Assembly (NCBI GenBank): GCA_024644125.1
Contig: JAHELQ010000103.1
Span: 1-13,084, forward strand
From: Candidatus Aminicenantota bacterium
GTDB taxonomy: Bacteria; Acidobacteriota; Aminicenantia; UBA2199
Length of the DNA: 13,084 bases
Reading direction: 5' to 3'
The notes beneath the pieces were generated by a model. It ran no database searches, was not told where the DNA came from, and saw only the letters and a list, made by a program, of their open reading frames with translations. Of this stretch, positions 1-8,000 are shown piece after piece (position 1 is the first letter of the stretch; every line of letters begins with the position of its first letter). Both the position numbers and the translations under genes were made by a program.

Positions 1-3000
1 ATCGACGCAACATTCGCTGGGGCCGTATACATTGGTGATTCGAGCCTCTGTGCCCCGGCACCAGTTTAAAAACCGCCGCGCTGTCTCTGTTGGCAGCTCT
101 TCACCGCCGACGATGTAATGCTTTACCGGTAGATGGCCGAGATCCCCATTGTCCGCGCTTTCCAAAAGAAGTTGAAGATGGGATGGAGTGCCGTCGGAAA
201 TATCGATTCCTTCTCTCTGGAAAAAACGTAAAAGTTCAAGCCCATTCAATCGCGTCTCTTCGGGAACGATGCACAACGTGTGTCCCAATAATAAGGCCGC
301 GAAAATTTGCTTCACTGACGCGTCGAACACAAACGGAGCCAGAATCGCAACCTTGAGAGCGCCGGAGTAGTGACTGTAGATCCGGGTATTCAAACCCTGA
401 ACCAGGTTGATGACGCTGCGGTGTTCCAGCATCACTCCCTTCGGCCTGCCGGTGGAGCCGGAGGTGAAAATCGTGTAGGCCAGATGATGGGGATCGACCT
501 CATCGGCTACAATGTGGAGGTGTTGCTCGCGGCGTTTGAATCCCCAATCCCCCACAGAGATCATATAGCGGCCTGCGGCCTTTGATTCGCTATTTTTAGG
601 AATAAAAACGATGCCGGGGATGGATTCAAGCACATGGTCCGGCGGCAGCGTGTTATTGTTTTCGATTGTTTTTTCCACCAATTCCAGGAGGGTGAGCTCC
701 CCCTCTCCGAGCGCCACCACATCGACATTTGGATCTTGCAAAAGAGACAATGAACCGTTGGTGGCGTACGGGCCGCCGGCGACGATGGCGCCCTCGTATC
801 CCCACTGTCGAATGCGGGCCACGGTTTTATGAAAAAAATCCTTATAAAAAGTCAGGGTCCTGATACCGATTATATGTGGCGAAAAATCCTTCAGCAACCG
901 TTTCAGTCCATCGTAATCTTCAAAATCGATCCGGGACTTGGCGATCTTTCCTTCCACTTTCCCCCCCAATTCGCGGTTCAGATAGGTCATCAAGTACAAG
1001 AGCCCCAACGGCGGATCGAACAGATCTTCGAGCAATTTGGAATCATTGGCGAACGAGAGGGAAAGATCTAGAAGTAACACTTTAATCGCTCCGGGTTCAG
1101 GAGGTTTGACGGTAGTAAATCTGGCCAATTTACGATTCAGGTCTTCCACCGCGAAGCTGCTGACTGTAGGATAATCTTCGATGCCAAGTTCTTGCCTGCT
1201 AATGCCGGTGAATTCCAACAGGTCGTCGAAGGAAGCGATATCGGTGGGCAGGTAACTATCGTATTTTTGCACTAATTCATCTTCGGTGAGAACCATCATC
1301 TGATAAGGCAATACATGTAGCAGGCGCTCCTTGTTGAGAAAATAATCATCCAGGAATTCCGCCTGTAGATTTCCTGTAAAACTTTTATCAAATGGCAGGG
1401 TATCGGAGACATCGTGCCAGGCCAACGATTCCGCCTTCAGGATGGCTTCGCGGGAGATCCCACTCTTCACCGCCAATTGTTCCATGGCGGTGTCGGGATA
1501 GATTCTCAGAATGTTGATTAAAGGAAAATGCAGCCATTTGAGATCTTTGATAAAATCGAGAGTCATCCTGGCCTCCTCTTCTGTTTCAGAAGGAAAGCCG
1601 TGCATGGTGAAAAGATCGAGGATCACATGAGGGTGGTTTTGGCAAATGTATTCAAGATTGCGACGTAATTTGCCGATGTTCAGATGCTTGCCGATCATCG
1701 TTTGCAACCGCGGCGACGCGGTCTCCAACGCCACCGACATGTTGATGGTGCCGGCTTTTACCATCAAGTCTATATAATCCGGCGTCATGATATCCCCCCG
1801 CAAGCCCGCCGGAAAAAACAACTGGATCTTCATGCCGCGGTCGATAATCATCTGGAAAAACCGTTTGCTGTTCTTTATATGCAAATTGAAGATGTCGTCG
1901 ATAATGGAAAAACGCCGGAAGCCCATATCGTAATAACGTTTGACCTCCTCGAATATATTCTCGGCGGAGCGGATCACCTGTTTTTTGGGCCACAACCGGG
2001 CGCAATAAGCGCAATTGAATGGACATCCTCTGGTTCCCTGGATCGCGATGGCGTTTCGTACCATTGTCAGGCTGATATGGCAGGAGTATTTCTGATAATC
2101 GATCAACGACCGGTCCGGTAACGGCAAATGATCCATATCGGTCACCGGATGGCGGGGAGCTGTTTTCACCGGTTGGGCAGGCGGCAAGTGCAATCCTTGC
2201 AATTGGGTGAAGGCGTATCCATCGACAGCATTGCCGGATGCCAATAAAACCGGCGACGAGGCGTCCCCCAACATATCCAGGATACGATTCTGAGGCGTCC
2301 CCGGCTCGATGGGTAGATAGGCGCCCCCAGCTTTGAGAACGGCCATTATCGCCACCATCATCTCGATCGAGCGTTCAATCATGATGCCGACGATGGTATC
2401 GGCTTCCACACCCCGGAGTTTCAATTCCCCGGCCAACTCGTTGGATTTTATGTCCAACCCGCCATATGTCAGATGCCGGTCCTCAAACAAGACCGCCACC
2501 CGGTGAGGACTGCGGCAGGCGATATTTTCAAACGTACGCGTGATGGTTTGCTCGATTGGCAGCGGGATCGACGTGTCGTTCCATTCCAGTAACAATCTCT
2601 CCCGCTCTCCAGGAGCCAGAAGATCCACCTCTTCGAGTGGAAGATTGTAATCGTCGAGCAATTTCTCCGACAACAGGAGCACATGGTCCGTCAAACGAGA
2701 GATGGTCTGTTCGCCATAAAGAGAGGTACTATACTCGATTGAGCCCGAAATATCGCCTCCTTCCCGTGAAAAGGCGATCAACATGTCCGGCGATAGATGG
2801 TCGAGATAGTGCCGGGATTGGACATTCTCCAATAACAATGCTGTACGGAAAGGCGATTGTCCGTTTCTCAAGGTTTGGAGCGGAAAATTCTGGTTTTTCA
2901 CCGCCTCGGTGACAAGCTCCCGCATCCGAATCAATAGATCCCTAAAATTCATTTGGCCTGCGATGGGCACTCGCAACGGCAGGATGGTGTTGATGAACTC

Positions 3001-3297
3001 GGCGTCCTTTTCCTGTTTGAAAATGGAGGTGCCGATCAAAACATCACCGCTGCCGTCGTATTTATACTGCAACACACACCATAAAGCCGAGAGGATCATA
3101 TGAAGCCGGTGATCGGAACCTCCGGCCAATTTCCAGATTTTCTCCGTCAGACTACCGGAAAATTGGAACTTGTGGATGTTTACCTGTCGCTGGTCACTGC
3201 GCCCGTTTTGAAAATCATACGGGATGACACTGCCGGGATGTTCGCCGTCCAATTGGCGAAGCCAGAAATCTTTAGGGTTGCCGGTTTGATTGTTCAT
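1..3297 (-). CDS. NRPS, N-terminal part: half C domain, Glu-type A domain with radical SAM/B12 insert (3' end outside window)
   Basis: I translated 1099 codons from the ATG at 3297 with no stop; the frame leaves the window just after motif A5. Residues 1-240 match only the C-terminal half of a condensation domain: the protein starts at the KDFWLRQL segment that normally follows the HHxxxDG half, which is absent. The A domain has A1 (LTYGGL, 276-281) and A2 (LKAGGAYLPIEP, 321-332), is interrupted at about 388-905, and resumes with A3 (FTSGSTGRPKG, 944-954). Specificity residues read D992-A993-K996-D1035-I1062-G1064-V1090-V1098-D1099; with the usual Lys this is DAKDIGVVDK, one change from the known glutamate code DAKDLGVVDK. 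The ATG is chosen because it has GAGGA 4 nt upstream and homology begins within about ten residues. Condensation probably relies on the C domain ending protein 2. Confidence 0.93.
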   Translation of the reverse strand, partial: MNNQTGNPKDFWLRQLDGEHPGSVIPYDFQNGRSDQRQVNIHKFQFSGSLTEKIWKLAGGSDHRLHMILSALWCVLQYKYDGSGDVLIGTSIFKQEKDAEFINTILPLRVPIAGQMNFRDLLIRMRELVTEAVKNQNFPLQTLRNGQSPFRTALLLENVQSRHYLDHLSPDMLIAFSREGGDISGSIEYSTSLYGEQTISRLTDHVLLLSEKLLDDYNLPLEEVDLLAPGERERLLLEWNDTSIPLPIEQTITRTFENIACRSPHRVAVLFEDRHLTYGGLDIKSNELAGELKLRGVEADTIVGIMIERSIEMMVAIMAVLKAGGAYLPIEPGTPQNRILDMLGDASSPVLLASGNAVDGYAFTQLQGLHLPPAQPVKTAPRHPVTDMDHLPLPDRSLIDYQKYSCHISLTMVRNAIAIQGTRGCPFNCAYCARLWPKKQVIRSAENIFEEVKRYYDMGFRRFSIIDDIFNLHIKNSKRFFQMIIDRGMKIQLFFPAGLRGDIMTPDYIDLMVKAGTINMSVALETASPRLQTMIGKHLNIGKLRRNLEYICQNHPHVILDLFTMHGFPSETEEEARMTLDFIKDLKWLHFPLINILRIYPDTAMEQLAVKSGISREAILKAESLAWHDVSDTLPFDKSFTGNLQAEFLDDYFLNKERLLHVLPYQMMVLTEDELVQKYDSYLPTDIASFDDLLEFTGISRQELGIEDYPTVSSFAVEDLNRKLARFTTVKPPEPGAIKVLLLDLSLSFANDSKLLEDLFDPPLGLLYLMTYLNRELGGKVEGKIAKSRIDFEDYDGLKRLLKDFSPHIIGIRTLTFYKDFFHKTVARIRQWGYEGAIVAGGPYATNGSLSLLQDPNVDVVALGEGELTLLELVEKTIENNNTLPPDHVLESIPGIVFIPKNSESKAAGRYMISVGDWGFKRREQHLHIVADEVDPHHLAYTIFTSGSTGRPKGVMLEHRSVINLVQGLNTRIYSHYSGALKVAILAPFVFDASVKQIFAALLLGHTLCIVPEETRLNGLELLRFFQREGIDISDGTPSHLQLLLESADNGDLGHLPVKHYIVGGEELPTETARRFLNWCRGTEARITNVYGPSECCVD
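583..2136 (-). other. Circularly permuted radical SAM/cobalamin-binding insert inside the A domain of protein 4
   Basis: This is a domain-level feature in the partial NRPS, residues about 388-905, in the same A2-A3 position as the insert in protein 2. It starts with MDHLPLPDRSLIDYQKY, like a cobalamin-to-radical-SAM linker. The radical SAM core has CPFNCAYC (Cys425, Cys429, Cys432) and GFPSETEEEA. The cobalamin-binding-like domain starts near 738, with DPPLGLLYLMTYL (from 761), PHIIGIRTL (807-815), AGGPYAT (840-846) and LGEGE (863-867); it ends in IPGIVFIP (893-900). By eye roughly half of the radical SAM residues match the insert of protein 2, so the two are paralogous. The host A domain looks glutamate-specific, so a glutamyl adenylate, a glutamyl thioester or the growing peptide are candidate substrates; that is inference. 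Boundaries are approximate. Confidence 0.88.
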
Positions 3298-3301
3298 TAC
3301 A

Positions 3302-3306
3302 TCCTC
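3302..3306 (-). promoter_or_regulatory. Shine-Dalgarno site that fixes the start of the last NRPS
   Basis: The minus strand reads GAGGA four bases before the ATG at 3297. The gene's frame stays open only a short way upstream (to a TGA near 3385) and shows no C-domain sequence there, so the site supports a true start that leaves out the first half of the C domain. Confidence 0.7.
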
Positions 3307-3311
3307 ATCTT

Positions 3312-5012
3312 CTAGAAGCCGAAGTCGCCGTCGTCGGGAAGGGCTGATCGGGCAGCCACAGGTTCTGTGATATATTTGTTTTCATCTATGCGGCGATCTG
3401 TGTTTTCGAAATCCACCAGGGCCGGGACCGCGTTACGGTGAAGGGTTTGCCATCGGTTATCCGCCTGGTGGAACTCACGCATGGTATAAGGGTTGGGTAT
3501 CTCCAACTTCCTGCAAAAATTGACGAACCGGTTCATGCGCCGGAAGGCTTCCTGCCTCGGGGGCTCCAGGTCCAGTGTTTTGGGAAGCGACACTAGCAGG
3601 GAGCGATACGATTCAGCGTACGACAAATGACTATATGGCTCCCATTGACCGGAATTCACCTGCCCGGTGGGGAAATAGTGAAATGTGCTGCACCACGCCT
3701 CGTAGATATCATCTTTCATCTCTTCCACCAACGCCAGTGTTTGTTGGAAATCCTCCTCCGTTTCACCGGGGTGACCCATGACCCAATAGGTGGTGGTTTT
3801 AATGCCGGCGTCGGCCAGATTGACGAGCGACTCTTTAATCTCGTCGAGAGTGATTCGTTTCTCCATGAGATCCAATACATGGGGCGAACCGCTCTCGATT
3901 CCCAACCTGGCGCGATACAGGCCACCGCGTCGCCATTGGTAGACTAGTGACCGGTCCAACGATTCTTTACTCACCCGCAAATAACCATCTATATATATAG
4001 ATTCCCCGCATTCGATCATTGCTGCTGACAACGGGCTGATCACCGGATTGAGAAGCGAATCGCACATCAACACCAACTGGCTGCGATGACGATTGCTCAG
4101 AAGCGACAACTCCTCCACCAATTGAGGCACGCTTTTTTTTCGGTACTTGCCCCAATATTTGGTTTCCGAACAAAAACTGCATTCAAACGGGCAACTGCGG
4201 GAACCGTAATGGGCGATATGGGGATACATGGCCAGGTCCAAACCGGAATAATCGGGCAGCGGCGCCTGCGCAAGATCCAAAAGCCGGCCATCCGCGTCAT
4301 CCTGGGTGTAGACCCGTTTCCCGGCCGGCAGTTTTCCTTCCAGCAATTGCCAGAGCAGATGCTCCCCTTCGCCGATAATCAACGCATCCACCACTCCGCC
4401 TGTGGTTTCTAAAAAATAGTCCAGGTCCCGGGTACCGAGTCCCAGGGATTGAGAAAAAATAGCGCCTCCCATCACGGTCATCATGCCGGGATTCTTCTGT
4501 TTAGCCAATCGCGCAGCCAGAATAGAGGCGCCAAGATTGCCTCTAAATACCGAGAGCCCAAGCACATCTGGTTCATCTTGATCCAACAGCCGGAGCACAT
4601 ACTCTTCCAATAATTGGAAAAAGCCCGCGGCGATGTTATTCAGCTCTTCCAGATTTTCCCGCGCCAATTCCATATAAAAATTCTCTTTGATCAAAAGCCC
4701 TAACAAATCATAATAATCTTTGTCATCACATCGGTTGAGCATGGCGGTCACGTGGTTCTCCAAAACCTCCTGCCCCACATTGTAGAAATTACCCCGGTTC
4801 TCTTCGGGAATCCATACCTTCAATGTGTCAACATACCGATGGTACAGCTCGTTGAAGGAATCCTGCGTATTGCCGTCAACAATCTTGACACTGTAACCCC
4901 GCTCCGAGAGAAAACTCTTCAGGCAGGCAATGCCCATCGGTGGGATCTGAGGCGTCCAGAACGGTAACAACGCCAGAAGCACTCTGGGTTTATCATTAGA
5001 ATTTGTATTCAT
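3312..5012 (-). CDS. Free-standing cobalamin-type radical SAM protein, 566 aa
   Basis: The domain order is the usual one. Residues 10-225 form a cobalamin-binding-like domain: PRVLLALLPF with PPMGIACLKSFL at the start, DVLGLSV at 149-155, MGG at 181-183 and IGEGE at 213-217. The linker has APLPDYSGLDLAMYP. The radical SAM core has SRSCPFECSFC with Cys274, Cys278 and Cys281 (CxxxCxxC) to hold a 4Fe-4S cluster, and later GHPGETEEDF. No DxHxxG is seen, as is common in this class. Residues 48-148 are a long, probably helical, insertion in the cobalamin domain. The substrate is unknown; its place in the operon between two NRPS genes suggests it tailors the peptide, by methylation or another radical reaction. 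The last residues, PDDGDFGF, nearly match the tail of the upstream NRPS. It starts 15 nt after that gene, behind a GGGAG. Confidence 0.93.
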   Translation of the reverse strand: MNTNSNDKPRVLLALLPFWTPQIPPMGIACLKSFLSERGYSVKIVDGNTQDSFNELYHRYVDTLKVWIPEENRGNFYNVGQEVLENHVTAMLNRCDDKDYYDLLGLLIKENFYMELARENLEELNNIAAGFFQLLEEYVLRLLDQDEPDVLGLSVFRGNLGASILAARLAKQKNPGMMTVMGGAIFSQSLGLGTRDLDYFLETTGGVVDALIIGEGEHLLWQLLEGKLPAGKRVYTQDDADGRLLDLAQAPLPDYSGLDLAMYPHIAHYGSRSCPFECSFCSETKYWGKYRKKSVPQLVEELSLLSNRHRSQLVLMCDSLLNPVISPLSAAMIECGESIYIDGYLRVSKESLDRSLVYQWRRGGLYRARLGIESGSPHVLDLMEKRITLDEIKESLVNLADAGIKTTTYWVMGHPGETEEDFQQTLALVEEMKDDIYEAWCSTFHYFPTGQVNSGQWEPYSHLSYAESYRSLLVSLPKTLDLEPPRQEAFRRMNRFVNFCRKLEIPNPYTMREFHQADNRWQTLHRNAVPALVDFENTDRRIDENKYITEPVAARSALPDDGDFGF

Positions 5013-5020
5013 ATCGTCAT

Positions 5021-5025
5021 CTCCC
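5021..5025 (-). promoter_or_regulatory. Shine-Dalgarno site of the free-standing radical SAM gene
   Basis: The minus strand reads GGGAG eight bases before the ATG at 5012. It lies in the 15-nt gap after the NRPS stop codon, so the two genes are almost certainly co-transcribed and probably translationally coupled. Confidence 0.75.
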
Positions 5026-5027
5026 GT

Positions 5028-8000
5028 TTAGAACACGAAGTCGCCTGTATCTTCAAGGAATTCCGTAGCGCCGGCCTCTGTCTTATGCTGGAAGACATCG
5101 ATCTCTTCCAGAAGAGATTCTGGATTCGTTACAGTCTGCCGGACAATCGCAGTAAAGTCGGCGGCCATTCGTTCCGCAGTTTCTTTTTTAAAGAGATCGG
5201 TGGAATATACCATGATCAAGTTGATAAACGAGTCGCCTTCGACGCCGTAAATCACCAGATCGAAATGGGACGACCTTTTTTTGGTTTTGTATGGTTTTAC
5301 CGAGAAGTCCCCGATTATTCCATCATCTGCATCCAGGTTCTGCATCTGGAACACCGCGTCAAAAATCGGATTGCGCGCCGGATCACGTTGCAAGTTCAAT
5401 TTTTTTACCAATTCCTCGAATTGAAAGTCTTGATTGGCGAAGGCGTTGATCGACGTATCCTTCACCTCCGCTAGAAATTTGTCGAAAGATTTGGCCGATC
5501 GGGGCTTCACACGAAGAGCCAGCATATTGATGAACATGCCGATGATGCGTTCGAGATCCGCGTGCCTGCGGCCCGCCACTCCGGTTCCGAGAGCAAAATC
5601 TTCGCATCCGGTGTATTTGAACATTAGAATGGCTAAAAGGGAGGTGAAATATATTTGCAACGTTACTGCGTATTTGCCGCATACGGTTTTTATCCTGCCG
5701 GCCAATTCCCTGTCTAATTGGAAAACCAGAGTCTCACCTTCGAAGTTCGGATTCTCCGGTCTGGAAAAATCAGTGGGAAGCGGGAATTCCGGCATTCCGC
5801 CGGCAAATTGCCCGAGCCAGTATTCCTCCTGTGCCTTTAGCGCGCCGTTATACCTTTCCTCTTCCAACCATTGGGAGTAGTCTTTGTACTGAAGTGGAAG
5901 TAGCTCCAATTCAGCGCCGCTGTAGAGGGCGATGAACTCTTCGGTCATGATATTCATAGACAAGCCGTCCGTGATGATGTGATGCAAATCCACCATCAAG
6001 ATATAAACACGCTCTTCGGTACGAATCAGCCCTGCTCTCAATTGCCCTGGAACCGAAAGATCAAAGGGGCGAACAAAATCGGCGACGATCTTTCGTTCGA
6101 TTTCACGCATATCGAATGCTTCATCGCCCTCTTCCCGCCGTTGTCTTGATATATCGATATATTCGAGAGAGAAATCCACTTCTGGGAAAATCCGTTGGAT
6201 AGGTTCCGTGTCCTTCAAATGGAAGGCGGTCCTCAAACTTTCATGCCTCTGAATCAATTTTTTGAATGCGGTTTCGAGTTTCTTTCGCTCTAAATCACCT
6301 TCGAGCACCATTGTTAACGGCATATTGAAGCTTGTGTTGGCGGTTTTGAGATTTTGCACGATATACAATCTTTTTTGCGCTGAAGAAAGAGGATAATAGT
6401 CTCTTTTTTCAGCGGGCCGCACAGGTTTGAAGCGTTCTGCCTCCGATTCTTTGATATAACGCCCCAGATTGCGGATTGTAGGAGTTTTGAACAATACCGA
6501 CATCGGCACCCGTACATTCAAATGTTTATGAATTCTGGATATCAACACGGTGGCTTTCAACGAATGCCCGCCTAAATCGAAGAAGTTGGCGTCGATACTG
6601 ATGGCATCGGGGGACATATTCACCACTTCTGCCCATAGAGCAGCTAACCGCTCTTCCACCCAATCTCTGGGATGAACGACAACCGCGTTCACAAGAGATT
6701 GGGGTAACGGCAATGCTTGCCGATCCAATTTGCCCTGGGCATTTTTTGGTATTTCTTCCAGAAGCACGAGATAGGAGGGCATCATGTATTCCGGCAACGA
6801 AGCCGCCAATCGTTGTCGAATCACGTTCTCAAACGGATCCGCATCCACTCCGGCGCAGCTTTCCATATGATTGTCACAATCGCAGGAGGCCATTGTGTAA
6901 TAAGCGCAAATTGATCGCCCACCCCCTTCGTCTTCCCTCACGATCACCGCTGCATCCGCCACTCCGGTTTGTTGAAGCATTTGATCCCGGATTTCATCCA
7001 GTTCAATGCGAAAACCTCTGATTTTCACCTGATTATCACTCCGTCCCAGGAATTCCAGATTGCCGCCGGGAAGCCACCTGGCCAGATCTCCGGTTTTAAA
7101 TGCCGGTTCAGTCGGTATGATAGGATTGGGAACAAATTTTTCGGCTGTCAATTCCGGGCGGTTCAGATACCCGGCCGCGACACCGGCGCCGGCGATGTAA
7201 AGTTCGCCCGGCACACCGGTTGGAACCGGTTTGCGGTTGCAATCAAGCACATAAGTCCTATAATTATCCAGTGGTTTTCCGATGGGTACCGTATTGCCCG
7301 GGAAGTCGCCATCGCAAAGGTAATGGGTTGCGTTGATGGCGGTTTCGGTGGGACCGTAGATATTGATAAGATGATCCACCAAGAGCGAAGACGATACTCT
7401 TTGATGAAGCGAGCGACTAAAAGCCTCGCCTCCCAACAAAAGATAGCGAAAACGGAAACTTTTTGTCTCGTTATATTCGAGCAACGCTTCCATGAAGGCC
7501 GGCACCATGTTGACCACATCGATGCAATGTCGCTTCAAGAAATTCACTAAACCGGCCGGATCTTTTTTCACCCTATTATCCAATAAATGAAGGCGCGCCC
7601 CTGATGAAAGGGCGAGAAAAATATGCATTACCGATACGTCAAAGGTAAAAGCCGCCAGTAGGATGAAGTTCAGATGGCCTCCTGCCCCCAGCAATCGCTG
7701 AATGCCCATCACCTGGTTCACCAGATTCCGGTGCCGAATTACAACGCCTTTTGGGATGCCGGTTGAGCCCGATGTATAGATAATATAAGCGTTTTCACCG
7801 GTAGAACGGGACGTCGCGCCTCCCCGCTCTTCCCGGTCAATCATCCAGATCTTACAACTATGGCGGCGCGCGATTTCTTTCTCTTTTTCCGGCAAAAAAG
7901 CGATGGATGGGATTGTGCGCAATTCCTCTTCAGTCGGCAAGGCGTTACCGTTTTTTATGCAGCGCTGAATCAGATCCAGGAAAGCGGCTTCACCCTCTCC

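Noticed and set aside
1684..2121. A 145-codon open frame on the plus strand
   Set aside because: It lies wholly opposite the radical SAM coding sequence of the last NRPS, has no recognisable motif, and is best read as a shadow of that frame.
583..2136. Assembly chimera as the explanation for radical SAM inside an A domain
   Set aside because: The frame is continuous across both borders and the same architecture occurs independently at 7857-9431, at the same A2-A3 junction.
3990..4000. Short TATATATATA run that could look like a promoter element
   Set aside because: It lies in the middle of the free-standing radical SAM gene and is explained by its codons for Ile-Tyr-Ile.
6969..7550. A 193-codon open frame on the plus strand
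   Set aside because: It lies opposite A-domain motifs A4 to A7 of the 2072-residue NRPS and its translation resembles no family I recognise.
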